A stretch of 64,000 nt of DNA from an uncultured Christensenellaceae bacterium (GCA_910585035.1 CAJUEF010000004.1:1-64000), one strand, 5' to 3'. Counted from the first letter of the stretch, positions 28,116 to 36,891 are shown. Notes: generated by a model not told the origin, from the sequence alone. Program-made: numbers and translations.

Positions 28116-28808
28116 ATGCAATATTCAAAGGAACTTGAAGAGATGGAATGTGTGCTTCAGGGTACTAACCACGGTCCTGCTCCTATTCCCGTAGAGGGCA
28201 AGTGGGTGCAGTCTACTCAGATAAGCGATGTAAGCGGTCTTACTCACGGGGTGGGCTGGTGCGCACCTCAGCAGGGCGGCTGTAAGCTTACGCTTAATGT
28301 TAAAAACGGAATAATAGAGGAAGCTCTTATCGAAACAATAGGATGCAGCGGAATGACTCACAGCGCAGCAATGGCAAGTGAGATACTTCCCGGCAAAACT
28401 CTCCTAGAGGCTCTTAATACCGACCTTGTATGCGACGCTATTAACTGCGCTATGAGAGAGCTGTTTTTGCAAATAGTATACGGCCGCACTCAAACAGCTT
28501 ATTCACAGGGTGGTTTGCCTGTAGGCGCAGGCCTGGAAGATTTGGGCAAGGGCCACAGAAGCCAGGTTGGAACCATGTATGGCAGCAGGCTCAAAGGCGC
28601 AAGGTATATGGAAATGGCGGAAGGCTATGTGCTGGAAATCGGTCTTGATGAAAACAGTGAAATAATTGGTTATAAGTTTGTCAACATCGGTAAAATGATG
28701 GACGCTATAAAAAAAGGAGTCGACCCTAAAAAGGCATTTGAAGATAATGTGGGAACTTACGGACGCATTGACGAAGCTGCAAAGCTAATCGACCCTAGAG
28801 AGAAATAG
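28116..28808 (+). CDS. NifU/IscU-like Fe-S scaffold protein
   Basis: A 230-residue protein with an IscU-type core: GWCAPQQGGCKLTLNV (47-62), GIIEEALIETIGCSGMTHS (65-83) and LPGKTLLEAL (91-100) follow the IscU order, with Cys77 at the second scaffold cysteine and Cys49 or Cys56 near the first. Cys106 and Cys111 could supply the third. Residues 125-230 form an extra domain absent from IscU. It should hold a cluster or metal transiently. It is always-paired-looking with the GGGtGRT gene 14 bases downstream; no iscS or sufBCD is nearby. AGAAGGAGAT precedes the ATG. Confidence 0.8.
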   Translation: MQYSKELEEMECVLQGTNHGPAPIPVEGKWVQSTQISDVSGLTHGVGWCAPQQGGCKLTLNVKNGIIEEALIETIGCSGMTHSAAMASEILPGKTLLEALNTDLVCDAINCAMRELFLQIVYGRTQTAYSQGGLPVGAGLEDLGKGHRSQVGTMYGSRLKGARYMEMAEGYVLEIGLDENSEIIGYKFVNIGKMMDAIKKGVDPKKAFEDNVGTYGRIDEAAKLIDPREK

Positions 28809-28822
28809 GAGGAATAAAGACA

Positions 28823-29821
28823 GTGATACAATTTGAAGGTTATGATAGAAGAATAGATAACATCAATGCTGTTTTAAAGGAAAACGGTTTTTCCTCTCTT
28901 GAAGAGGTGAAGCAGCTTTGCGAGAGCAAAGGCATTGACGTGCATAAAATTGTTTTCGGAGTGCAGCCAATTGCGTTTGAAAATGCCGCATGGGCATACA
29001 CTCTTGGTGCGGCTATTGCCATTAAAAGAGGGGTTAATAAGGCGAGTGACGCAGCAGCCGTAATTGGCGAAGGCTTGCAGGCGTTTTGTGTTCCGGGCAG
29101 CGTGGCTGACCAGAGAAAGGTTGGCAGAGGCCATGGAAATCTTGGAGCAATGCTTTTAAGAGAAGAAACAGACTGTTTTGCTTTCCTTGCGGGACATGAA
29201 TCCTTTGCGGCGGCAGAGGGAGCAATAGGCATTGCAAGGGCTGCAAACAAGGTTAGGCAAAAGCCTCTTAGGGTAATTTTAAACGGCCTTGGAAAAGACG
29301 CTGCTTACATTATAAGCCGTATAAACGGTTTTACTTTTGTGGATACCAAGTTTGATTATGACACTGATAGCCTAAGTGTGGTATCGGAAAAAGCATTTTC
29401 CAAAGGCGAAAGAAGCAAGGTTCGCTGCTATGGCGCCAACGATGTCAGAGAAGGCGTTGCTATCATGATTAAAGAGGGCGTGAACGTGTCAATTACAGGC
29501 AATTCCACAAATCCTGTGCGTTTTCAGCATCCTGTTGCCGGCACTTATAAAAAGTGGGCGGTGGAAAACGGCTTTAAATATTTTTCTGTGGCATCAGGAG
29601 GAGGAACAGGAAGAACGCTGCATCCTGATAATATGGGTGCAGGGCCTGCATCCTACGGGCTTACCGATACCATGGGAAGAATGCACTGTGACGCCCAGTT
29701 TGCAGGGTCATCCTCTGTTCCCGCTCATGTTGATATGATGGGGCTTATAGGTATGGGCAACAACCCAATGGTGGGAACCACCGTTGCCGTTGCCGTTGCC
29801 GTTGAAGAGGCAATGAAATAA
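28823..29821 (+). CDS. GGGtGRT family protein, function unknown
   Basis: A 332-residue cytoplasmic protein named for its motif, here ASGGGTGRTLHPDNMG (GGGTGRT at 259-265). Other glycine-rich or conserved segments are PGSVADQRKVGRGHGNLGAM (91-110), FLAGHESFAAAEGAIGIARA (121-140), NGLGKDAAY and SITGNSTNPVRFQHP. Cysteines are few (33, 89, 118, 202, 289). The Pfam family of this name has no assigned function. GTG 28823 is the start, with TAGGAGG upstream. The close pairing with a scaffold protein suggests a role in Fe-S or metal handling, which is inference. Confidence 0.85.
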   Translation: MIQFEGYDRRIDNINAVLKENGFSSLEEVKQLCESKGIDVHKIVFGVQPIAFENAAWAYTLGAAIAIKRGVNKASDAAAVIGEGLQAFCVPGSVADQRKVGRGHGNLGAMLLREETDCFAFLAGHESFAAAEGAIGIARAANKVRQKPLRVILNGLGKDAAYIISRINGFTFVDTKFDYDTDSLSVVSEKAFSKGERSKVRCYGANDVREGVAIMIKEGVNVSITGNSTNPVRFQHPVAGTYKKWAVENGFKYFSVASGGGTGRTLHPDNMGAGPASYGLTDTMGRMHCDAQFAGSSSVPAHVDMMGLIGMGNNPMVGTTVAVAVAVEEAMK

Positions 29822-29863
29822 CAAAGGCAGTATAAAAGATGTGACTGCTAAGAGGTGGTTCTT

Positions 29864-30094
29864 ATGAAACAGAATAAAGGAGGAGCAATTCTCTGGGGCG
29901 GAATAGTGGTTGCTCTGGAACTGATATTTTTTCTCGGTCTTATTGTTGCCGCTTTTGCATTAAAGGATATGGTAATGGCAATTACTGCAATACTTCCCTT
30001 GCTTGTTGCTGTTTTTACGGCTTATTTTCTATGGCAGAGGCTTGGTGAAATTAAGGAAGAGCAAAAGCATGGCGATGAATATGATAAATATTAA
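29864..30094 (+). CDS. Small two-helix membrane protein (76 aa)
   Basis: Not recognised. Residues about 8-34 and 36-62 are two hydrophobic helices, with a charged C-terminal tail (RLGEIKEEQKHGDEYDKY) predicted to lie in the cytoplasm. ATG 29864 is used because AGAGGTGG sits just before it; a GTG at 29855 lies inside that site. It begins 42 bases after the GGGtGRT gene and ends 16 bases before the YbjQ-like gene, with no terminator between, so it is probably in the same operon. Confidence 0.7.
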   Translation: MKQNKGGAILWGGIVVALELIFFLGLIVAAFALKDMVMAITAILPLLVAVFTAYFLWQRLGEIKEEQKHGDEYDKY

Positions 30095-30110
30095 TTAAAA
30101 GGAGAATATT

Positions 30111-30422
30111 ATGATTATTGTTACAGTGGATACGGTTTCCGGCAGACAGCTTGAAACTATGGGTTATGTTAAAGGAGCGACAGTGCGTTCAAAAAACCTT
30201 GGCAAAGATATTGGCGCAGGGCTGAAAACCATTGTTGGCGGCGAGCTTAAGGGATACACTGAAATGCTTAATGAGGCGCGCCAGGAAGCCGTTGCAAGAA
30301 TGGTGGATGAAGCTATGGCTTTAGGAGCAGACGCAATAGTGGGTCTTAGGTTTTCCTCTTCAGCGATAATGCAGGGAGCTGCCGAAGTGGTGGCATATGG
30401 AACTGCTGTAAAGTTTGTGTAA
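30111..30422 (+). CDS. YbjQ/UPF0145 family protein
   Basis: A 103-residue protein of the YbjQ family (also named heavy-metal-binding domain), a small pentamer-forming fold. Typical segments are VTVDTVSGRQLETMGYVKGA (4-23), GGELKGYTEMLNEARQEA (49-66) and the DEAMALGADAIVGLRFSSS stretch (76-94). The metal-binding label is based on family naming and is not proven. AAGGAG precedes the ATG. It is the last gene before a strong terminator, closing the operon that starts with the Fe-S scaffold gene. Confidence 0.88.
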   Translation: MIIVTVDTVSGRQLETMGYVKGATVRSKNLGKDIGAGLKTIVGGELKGYTEMLNEARQEAVARMVDEAMALGADAIVGLRFSSSAIMQGAAEVVAYGTAVKFV

Positions 30423-30427
30423 AAATT

Positions 30428-30468
30428 AAAAAAGTACGGCGCAGGAATTTTTGCGCCGTGCTTTTTTT
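30428..30468 (+). terminator. Terminator closing the scaffold-to-YbjQ operon
   Basis: ACGGCGCA (30436-30443) pairs with TGCGCCGT (30452-30459), extended by AAAG/CTTT, then seven T. Confidence 0.9.
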
Positions 30469-30496
30469 AATAAAATAAATAGATTTAATCTTTTAT

Positions 30497-30793
30497 TTAT
30501 TCTTTGTTGGCTTTTTTAATTTTTTTCTTGGGACAGGTATAGTTTAAAACCTCGTGACTGTCGCATAACCCTTCTGTGGTTGGATCTGTGACTGCATTCC
30601 AAATACTTATAACTATAAGACCAAGCACATATGGATTTAGCGCTGCGCTTTTAAAAAGGTTAAAAACAATAGTCCAGGTTGTCAGGTCTTCAAATGTCAG
30701 CTTTGCATAAGTAAGCATGGGCATAATTATAGCGAGCAAAAGCTGAACAATGAATACAGGATTTTTAAACCTGACCTTCCAGTTTATTTTCAT
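30497..30793 (-). CDS. Phage phi-LC3-type holin
   Basis: A 98-residue membrane protein with two hydrophobic helices (about 10-29 and 44-65) and the phi-LC3 holin family signature DPTTEGLCDSHEVLNYTCP near the C-terminus. In phages such proteins form the membrane lesion that lets the lysin out. The true start is ATG 30793, which has a perfect AAGGAGG; a frame extending to 30988 runs antiparallel through the lysin gene and is rejected. It follows the lysin gene by 16 bases. Confidence 0.85.
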   Translation of the reverse strand: MKINWKVRFKNPVFIVQLLLAIIMPMLTYAKLTFEDLTTWTIVFNLFKSAALNPYVLGLIVISIWNAVTDPTTEGLCDSHEVLNYTCPKKKIKKANKE

Positions 30794-30809
30794 TTTGCTA
30801 ACCTCCTTG

Positions 30810-31397
30810 TCACCACCTGCTGTAATGACCCCGAACATCCACATGGGTGAAATAGCTGTATTTGCCAACTCCGCCGCTGTCTCCCACAGTTTTATCAGCA
30901 ATTTCATACATTTTTTCCGCAGAAATGTCTTTGGTCTGAATATCCGCAGCTGCAGCATAAAGGTGCTGTGATTCTTGAGCGCCTTCAACCTTTTTGTTAT
31001 ATGAAGGTGTGCGGTATCCGCTCATAATGGTTACAGGAACATTTCCGTATGCAGAACGAACCTTTTCCAGCATATTCATTAAGGACTGTAAATTATTCCA
31101 ATATTCCGGCGGAACATCGGTTCCGTCCTTACATTTGAATTCAGACATTTTAAAATGTTCACTGCGGGGTTCTTCTGAGCCTTGTGAAATTCCCAGTTTT
31201 TCATAGGTATCAGGTCCCACAATGCCGTCGGATGCAATGCCTTTTTCCTGCTGAAATTTTTTAACTGCAGACTGGGTTTGCTTGCCGAATATAGAATCCA
31301 GGTTTCCTTTATAAAAGCCTAAAGACTGCAACTTTTTTTGAGCGTCAAGAATTTGACTGCTTTTCATCATTGGATCTGTTAATTTTAGTAATTTCAT
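30810..31397 (-). CDS. Peptidoglycan-binding M15-type peptidase (endolysin-like)
   Basis: A 195-residue wall hydrolase. Residues about 12-70 are a PG_binding_1 domain (DAQKKLQSLGFYKGNLDSIF, VKKFQQEKGIASDGIVGPDT). Residues about 80-195 are an M15 peptidase with SGYRTPSYN, the zinc motif QHLYAAAAD (His and Asp) and FTHVDVRG (second His). There is no signal peptide, so release depends on the holin encoded next to it. Together they form a phage lysis cassette without other phage genes. Confidence 0.9.
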   Translation of the reverse strand: MKLLKLTDPMMKSSQILDAQKKLQSLGFYKGNLDSIFGKQTQSAVKKFQQEKGIASDGIVGPDTYEKLGISQGSEEPRSEHFKMSEFKCKDGTDVPPEYWNNLQSLMNMLEKVRSAYGNVPVTIMSGYRTPSYNKKVEGAQESQHLYAAAADIQTKDISAEKMYEIADKTVGDSGGVGKYSYFTHVDVRGHYSRW

Positions 31398-31497
31398 TTT
31401 TATTCCCCCTTAATGCTTAATATTATTTTAATTTAAAAATTGTGCGTGTTTATCAGGAGATACTGCTTTTTATTAAAGGGGACTGGATTTTGATATA

Positions 31498-31530
31498 TTA
31501 AAAAAGCTGCCCTTTTGAGCAGCTTTTTAA
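31498..31530 (-). terminator. Terminator after murC
   Basis: AAAAAGCTGC (31501-31510) pairs with GCAGCTTTTT (31519-31528); on the minus strand a T run follows. Confidence 0.85.
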
Positions 31531-31534
31531 CAGT

Positions 31535-32896
31535 TTAATCCAGGAGTATTTTTACTTTTTCGCCTATATCGCCGGCGCCTATTGCAAGAATAATATCTTC
31601 ATTTTCTTTTTTATCTGCAAAGTATTCTTTAACGCCTTCAAAGTCAGGAATATAAACGGCGTTTCCTCCTTTTGAGTTGACTGTTTGTACAATATCTTTT
31701 GCATGAATTTTTCCTTCGTCTTTTTCTCTTGCCGGATATATATCTGTAACTATAACCTCATCTAAATCCTTTAAAGCTTCCCCAAATTCATCGAGATGAT
31801 TTATGGCGCGGGTAAAGGTGTGGCATTGAAATATTCCTATTAGTCTGTCATGAGGAAGCGGCTCTGCGGTTTTAATACATGCTCTTATTTCTGTAGGATG
31901 GTGAGCATAATCATGAATTAATGTCATGCTGCCAACCTTTCCGTAGTATTCAAAACGTCTTTTAGTAAGTTTGTATTCTTCTAAGTCTTTACAGCTGTTT
32001 TCTACAGGAATGCCTAAATTATAGCATACTATTATGGCGGCAAGGGCATTTTGAACATTGTGCTCTCCGGGCACGTTTAAGTTACATGAGGACAGCACTT
32101 TTCCATTTCTCAGCACATTAAAGGTTGTTGAGCCGGAAGAATGATGAACGATATCCTTCGCTTGCCATTCCCCCTCTCCGTTTACGTTGTAGGTTTGAAC
32201 GCTGCAATTTACTTTTGCCGCAATATTACGAACTCGGTCGTCACCTGAGTTGGCTATAAGCAAGCCTGATTTTGGAAGCTGTTTTGCAAAAGTTAAAAAT
32301 GAAGCTGTGATATTTTCCATGCTGCCGAAAAAGTTTAAATGGTCATTATCAATATTATTTATTACAGCCATGGTGAGACTGAACTGATGATAGCTGTTTT
32401 CATATTCACAGGCCTCGGCTATAAAAATATTGCCGGAGCCAATGTGGGTTCCGCCGCCTTTAAAAAAGGGAACGCTTGCGCCAATATGAATAGTGGGGTC
32501 AACATTTTCTTTTAAAGTGATTAATCCTATCATAGAGGTAATGGTAGTTTTGCCGTGACAGCCGGCAATGCCTATCGCAGTTTCAAATTCTTTGGTGATT
32601 TTGCCTAAAAAGGTTGCTCTGTCCACGGTCATTATACCTTTGCGGCGGGCTTCCCTTAATTCTTCATTATCTTCAGATATGGCAGCGGTATGAACCACTA
32701 TATCCTGATCCTTTATATTTTCTTTCTTCTGCCCTATTATAACCGGAATACCTTTTGATTCAAGATATTCCGTAAAAGGTGATTTTGCCATATCCGAGCC
32801 GGTGATTTCATGGCCTCTGCTTTTCATAATAAGCGCAAGGCCGTTCATGCTGGAACCGCCTATGCCGATAAAATGAATTTTTAATTTGTTTTCCAT
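31535..32896 (-). CDS. murC: UDP-N-acetylmuramate--L-alanine ligase
   Basis: ATP-dependent ligase that adds the first amino acid of the peptidoglycan stem. The 453-residue chain has the UDP-binding IGIGGSSMNGLA (10-21), the P-loop AGCHGKTTIT (about 110-119), the central NNIDNDHLNFFGS and the C-terminal DYAHHPTEI typical of Mur ligases. It lacks the longer C-terminus of some homologues. Mpl, a related recycling ligase, is an alternative but is not usual in Bacillota. It is divergent from purR and separated by about 150 bases. Confidence 0.93.
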   Translation of the reverse strand: MENKLKIHFIGIGGSSMNGLALIMKSRGHEITGSDMAKSPFTEYLESKGIPVIIGQKKENIKDQDIVVHTAAISEDNEELREARRKGIMTVDRATFLGKITKEFETAIGIAGCHGKTTITSMIGLITLKENVDPTIHIGASVPFFKGGGTHIGSGNIFIAEACEYENSYHQFSLTMAVINNIDNDHLNFFGSMENITASFLTFAKQLPKSGLLIANSGDDRVRNIAAKVNCSVQTYNVNGEGEWQAKDIVHHSSGSTTFNVLRNGKVLSSCNLNVPGEHNVQNALAAIIVCYNLGIPVENSCKDLEEYKLTKRRFEYYGKVGSMTLIHDYAHHPTEIRACIKTAEPLPHDRLIGIFQCHTFTRAINHLDEFGEALKDLDEVIVTDIYPAREKDEGKIHAKDIVQTVNSKGGNAVYIPDFEGVKEYFADKKENEDIILAIGAGDIGEKVKILLD

Positions 32897-32989
32897 ATGA
32901 TGTGCCTCCGAAAGTAACAGCCGTTTCAGGCTGATGGTATATCTATTATACGCCTATAATTATAAATTTATCAATGCTAAAAAGTAATT

Positions 32990-33018
32990 TAGCTTTTTTT
33001 CTGTTTTTGAGGTATAAT
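32990..33018 (+). promoter_or_regulatory. Possible promoter of purR
   Basis: TATAAT (33013-33018) lies about 30 bases before the purR start, with a poor -35 (TTTAGC, 32990-32995) at 17 bases. Confidence 0.4.
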
Positions 33019-33048
33019 ATTCATATATGCTACCAGGGAGGTTCAATA

Positions 33049-33870
33049 ATGGAAAGAATCAAGCGGAATGAACGCATAGCTGTTATGATGAAAATGTTTT
33101 TGGATGCGCCTAATACGCTTTTTACATTAAGCAGCTTTAGCAGTCTGTTTGGTATAGCCAAAACAACTATATCCGAAGATGTGCTGCTAATGCGTGAGAT
33201 TTTTGCAAAATATGATTTGGGGAAACTTGAAGCAAATATGGGGGCAAGCGGTGGAATAAAGTATATTCCTATGATTAGCAAGGAGGCGGCTCTTGACAGC
33301 ATAATGGATATATGCAGTGTTCTCTCAAAAAATGACAGAAAGTTGGACGGTGGATATATATTTATAAGCGATCTAATGTCCAATCCTCGTTTTGTAAACA
33401 GGATGGCGGATATATTTGTATCCAACTTTTACAAAACCCAGCCGGATTTTATTGTGACCATGGCGTCTAAAGGCATACCTCTTGCGGCTGCGGTTGCTAC
33501 AAAGTTGTCAAAACAGCTTGTTGTTATTTCAAGAGAAAAAAAGGTAACTGACGGCACTTGCGTCAGCATTCACTATTTTCCCCACGGAAAGACTGAAGGA
33601 AAGCAGATGACAGTGAGCAAAAAAATGATAAAGCCGGGACAAAGAGCGCTGGTAATTGATGACTTTATGCGCAACGGCGGAACCATTAAAGGTATATGCG
33701 AAATGATGAAGGAATTTTCCGCAACTGTTACGGGAATAGGCGTTGCCATAGCAACAAAGCAGCCTGCAAGAAAGGTTGTTGACGATTATAGATCCCTTAT
33801 GGTTGTGGATAACGTGCAGTTTACAAACGAAATATCCTTGGAGCCGTCAGAATGGATAAAATCATTGTAA
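33049..33870 (+). CDS. purR: PurR, pur operon repressor
   Basis: A 273-residue regulator of the Bacillus PurR type. An N-terminal winged helix (FTLSSFSSLFGIAKTTISED region) is followed by a phosphoribosyltransferase-fold domain with the PRPP motif ALVIDDFMRNGGT and the flexible-loop region. PRPP binding relieves repression of purine genes in characterised members. GGGAGG before ATG 33049 sets the start; a frame back to 32974 would run through the promoter. It heads the conserved purR-spoVG-glmU-prs-pth-mfd order. Confidence 0.93.
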   Translation: MERIKRNERIAVMMKMFLDAPNTLFTLSSFSSLFGIAKTTISEDVLLMREIFAKYDLGKLEANMGASGGIKYIPMISKEAALDSIMDICSVLSKNDRKLDGGYIFISDLMSNPRFVNRMADIFVSNFYKTQPDFIVTMASKGIPLAAAVATKLSKQLVVISREKKVTDGTCVSIHYFPHGKTEGKQMTVSKKMIKPGQRALVIDDFMRNGGTIKGICEMMKEFSATVTGIGVAIATKQPARKVVDDYRSLMVVDNVQFTNEISLEPSEWIKSL

Positions 33871-33888
33871 AATGAGAACGTATATATC

Positions 33889-33917
33889 TTGTAAAATAAC
33901 AGAGTATATATTATAAT
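33889..33917 (+). promoter_or_regulatory. Sigma-A-like promoter of spoVG
   Basis: TTGTAA (33889-33894), 17-base spacer, TATAAT (33912-33917), about 40 bases before the GTG start. No sigma-H-type promoter, which drives spoVG in Bacillus, is evident. Confidence 0.6.
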
Positions 33918-33959
33918 ACAATCAAATACAAATAGTGACAAAAAGGAGAAGTACAAAAA

Positions 33960-34229
33960 GTGAACATTACAGATATCAGAATTCGTAAAATTAACTCTGA
34001 AGGAAAGATGAAGGCTATTGTATCAGTTACTATTGATGACATGTTCGTAGTTCATGACATGAAGGTAATCGAGGGACAAAGTGGTTTGTTTGTTGCGATG
34101 CCTAGCAGAAAGACACCTGATGGCGAATATAAAGATATAGCTCATCCAATTAATACTGAGGCAAGAGAAATGATTCAGGGGAAAATTCTTGAAGCTTATA
34201 ACAATATGCCTGATGAGGATGCTGAGTAA
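33960..34229 (+). CDS. spoVG: SpoVG RNA/DNA-binding regulator
   Basis: An 89-residue protein with the full SpoVG pattern: [20 protein letters not shown] (3-22), [11 protein letters not shown] and [17 protein letters not shown] (about 48-64), plus an acidic C-terminus. SpoVG proteins bind RNA and DNA and affect sporulation and cell division. Start is GTG 33960, with AAAAGGAG 11 bases upstream. It has its own promoter and is separated from glmU by a strong terminator. Confidence 0.95.
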   Translation: MNITDIRIRKINSEGKMKAIVSVTIDDMFVVHDMKVIEGQSGLFVAMPSRKTPDGEYKDIAHPINTEAREMIQGKILEAYNNMPDEDAE

Positions 34230-34330
34230 ACCGGGTTATTGATTTTAATAGAGCATATATGAAAACGGGAGTGAAAGAAAGTTTTCTCCCTTTCTTTACT
34301 GCACGGTTTTACTATAGTTATTAAGATATA

Positions 34331-34367
34331 ACTCAAAGCAAAAAACTGTTTTTGTTTTGAGTTTTTT
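34331..34367 (+). terminator. Terminator between spoVG and glmU
   Basis: ACTCAAAGCAAAAAC pairs with GTTTTTGTTTTGAGT over a two-base loop with one G-T pair, followed by TTTTTC. Confidence 0.85.
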
Positions 34368-34452
34368 CTTTTTTTGGTCTATATTAATTGCTTTTTATAT
34401 AAACTAATTGTATTATTATAATAGCAGCATTTAAAAACGAAAGGGACATTTT

Positions 34453-35817
34453 ATGGAATTTGTAACGGTAATTATGGCGGCCGGAAAGGGCACCAGAATG
34501 AAGTCGGAGCTTCCAAAGGTGCTTTTTAAGGCGTGCGGAAAGCCAATGATTGATTGGGTTTTGGAAGCATGCAGCGTGAAAAACAGGCCTATAGTTGTGG
34601 TAGGTCATAAAAAAGAGGATGTTATTGCCAAGATAAAAGGCAAGGCTGATTATGTGGTTCAGGATGAACAAAAGGGCACGGGTCATGCTGTTTCAATGGC
34701 AATGGATTATCTTAAAAATAATGCAGATGGTTACACTATTGTGCTTGCAGGGGATATGCCTCTTATAAAAAAAGATACAATTAATAAGCTTAAGGAAATG
34801 GCAAAAAGCGGATATGACGGAATAGTGCTGACCGCAAAGGTGGATAATCCCTTTGGTTATGGGCGGATTGTCCGCGATGAAAGCGGAAAGTTTGTGGAGA
34901 TTGTTGAAGAAAAGGACGCAAGCTGCGAGCAGCGCAAAATAAATGAAATTAATTCATCTGTTTATTGTATTCGGACAAAATTACTTATTGAATGTCTTGG
35001 CAAGCTTGGCTGTGATAATGCAGCGGGAGAATACTATCTTACGGACGTTATTAAAATTCTTTCATCTGATTATAAAATTTCTACATTATGCACCTCATTT
35101 GAAGAATGCCTTGGGGTAAACTCCAAAGCACAGCTTGCGGCTGCATCTGAAGTGCTTCGCATACGCATTAATAACAGGCATATGGAAAACGGCGTTATCA
35201 TAATTGATCCAAATACAACCTACATAGAAGATACGGTACGCATAGGCGCTGACAGCACTATTTATCCAAATAATATTTTGGAAGGAAATACTGTTATTGA
35301 AGAAGAATGTGTAATTCTACAGGGAAACAGAATAGCAGATTCGCATATTGCAAAAGGAGCCACTATACAATCAAGCGTAATAACCGAGGCAAAAGTGGGA
35401 GAAAACACCACTGTTGGGCCTTTTGCATATTTAAGACCAAAGTCAGTAGTTGGCGCAGACTGCCGCATAGGTGATTTTGTTGAGGTGAAAAACAGCAGTA
35501 TAGACGACGGCACAAAAGTATCTCATCTCACTTATGTGGGAGACAGTGATGTTGGCAAGGGCGTGAATATTGGCTGCGGAGTTGTGTTTGTTAATTATGA
35601 CGGTATAAACAAGCACAGAAGCGTAGTTGAGGATAACTGTTTTATCGGCTGTAATACAAACCTAATTTCACCGGTAAAGCTTGGACATGGCGCATATGTT
35701 GCCGCCGGCACTACAGTGACAGAGGATGTGGAAAGCGGAGCGCTTTGCATAGGCAGAAGCAGACAAACGGTTAAAACCGATTGGAATAATAAGTGGAAAA
35801 AGGAAAGGGATAAGTAA
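34453..35817 (+). CDS. glmU: Bifunctional GlmU (uridyltransferase/acetyltransferase)
   Basis: Makes UDP-N-acetylglucosamine for peptidoglycan. The 454-residue chain has the uridyltransferase motif AAGKGTRMKSELPKVL (9-24), EQKGTGHAV (about 75-83), and a C-terminal left-handed beta-helix of hexapeptide repeats holding the acetyltransferase histidine region (FAYLRPKS, FVEVKNSSI, HLTYVGDSDVG, NYDG). GAAAGGG precedes the ATG. Two bases separate it from prs. Confidence 0.96.
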   Translation: MEFVTVIMAAGKGTRMKSELPKVLFKACGKPMIDWVLEACSVKNRPIVVVGHKKEDVIAKIKGKADYVVQDEQKGTGHAVSMAMDYLKNNADGYTIVLAGDMPLIKKDTINKLKEMAKSGYDGIVLTAKVDNPFGYGRIVRDESGKFVEIVEEKDASCEQRKINEINSSVYCIRTKLLIECLGKLGCDNAAGEYYLTDVIKILSSDYKISTLCTSFEECLGVNSKAQLAAASEVLRIRINNRHMENGVIIIDPNTTYIEDTVRIGADSTIYPNNILEGNTVIEEECVILQGNRIADSHIAKGATIQSSVITEAKVGENTTVGPFAYLRPKSVVGADCRIGDFVEVKNSSIDDGTKVSHLTYVGDSDVGKGVNIGCGVVFVNYDGINKHRSVVEDNCFIGCNTNLISPVKLGHGAYVAAGTTVTEDVESGALCIGRSRQTVKTDWNNKWKKERDK

Positions 35818-35819
35818 AC

Positions 35820-36770
35820 ATGACCAGTGAACGCGATATTAAAATTTTTACGGGCAATTCAAATCCTAAGCTTGCAAACGAGATTGCAGAGCTGCTTGGC
35901 GAAGAAATGGGCAATGCCACTGTTGGAACCTTCAGCGATGGAGAAATAAGCGTGAATATTATAGACTCGGTGCGAGGTAAGGATGTTTTTCTTATCCAGT
36001 CTACGTGTACGCCAGTAAACAACAATCTTATGGAGCTGCTTATAATGGTAGACGCATTAAAGAGGGCGTCTGCACAGACAATAACGGCGGTTATTCCATA
36101 CATGGGTTATGCGCGCCAAGACAGAAAGGTAAGACCCCATGACCCTATTACCGCAAAACTGGTTGCCGATCTTTTGACAGTTGCAGGGGTGGACAGAATT
36201 CTTTCCATTGATTTACATGTGGAACAGATACAGGCATTTTTTAATATTCCTGTAGACCATCTAAAAGGCGTACCTGTTCTTGCCGCTCACTACCTTGAAA
36301 GAAATTTTGATACTAACGATATGGTTGTTGTGTCTCCTGATATTGGCAGCGTTACAAGGGCAAGATATTTTGCCAAAAAAGTGGACGCTCCTCTTGCTAT
36401 TATTGATAAGAGACGCCCTAAAGCCAATGTTTCACAGGTTATGAATATTATTGGCGAGGTTGAGGGCAAGCGCGCAGTTATTGTGGACGACCTTTTAGAT
36501 ACGGGAGGAACCTTTATAAACGCTGCAAATGCTCTTATGGACAAGGGTGCTCTTGAGGTTTACGGCTGCATTACCCATGCGGTGCTTTCGGGAAATGCAA
36601 TAAATAGAATTGAAGAATCATGTATTAAAGAAATAGTTGCTCTAAATACAATTCCAAGCGACAGGCTAAAGGATTCTACCAAATTCAGGACCCTTTCTGT
36701 TGCGCCTGTATTTGCAAAGGCGATTGAAAGAATTTATAAGAATAGGCCTATAAGTTCTCTTAACGAGTAA
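35820..36770 (+). CDS. prs: Ribose-phosphate pyrophosphokinase
   Basis: Makes PRPP, the precursor of nucleotides and ligand of PurR. The 316-residue chain has FSDGEISVNI (38-47), YMGYARQDRK (about 98-107), the regulatory DLHVEQIQAFF (usually DLHAGQIQGFF; Ala-Gly changed to Val-Glu), and the PRPP loop VIVDDLLDTGGT (about 220-231). The start overlaps the end of glmU's vicinity with AAAGGGATAAG upstream, so the two are one unit. This links to purR upstream. Confidence 0.96.
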   Translation: MTSERDIKIFTGNSNPKLANEIAELLGEEMGNATVGTFSDGEISVNIIDSVRGKDVFLIQSTCTPVNNNLMELLIMVDALKRASAQTITAVIPYMGYARQDRKVRPHDPITAKLVADLLTVAGVDRILSIDLHVEQIQAFFNIPVDHLKGVPVLAAHYLERNFDTNDMVVVSPDIGSVTRARYFAKKVDAPLAIIDKRRPKANVSQVMNIIGEVEGKRAVIVDDLLDTGGTFINAANALMDKGALEVYGCITHAVLSGNAINRIEESCIKEIVALNTIPSDRLKDSTKFRTLSVAPVFAKAIERIYKNRPISSLNE

Positions 36771-36864
36771 CAGTATTTCGAGTTTTGGGGCTTTTGGAAA
36801 GGTTTTAGCAGTACCTGCCAAGGGGGCTTTTAAACTTATTTACATGTGATTATAATATTTGTAT

Positions 36865-36891
36865 CGGCGGGGATGTTGCCCCGCCGGTTTT
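36865..36891 (+). terminator. GC-rich hairpin after prs
   Basis: CGGCGGGG (36865-36872) with CCCCGCCG (36879-36886) and a short T run (GGTTTT). Likely a partial terminator before pth. Confidence 0.6.

Noticed and set aside
30794..30988. N-terminal extension of the holin frame
   Set aside because: It runs through the 3' end of the same-strand lysin gene in another frame; a perfect ribosome binding site precedes ATG 30793.
30497..31397. Edge of a complete prophage
   Set aside because: Both flanks are host genes and no structural, integration or packaging genes are present within the window.
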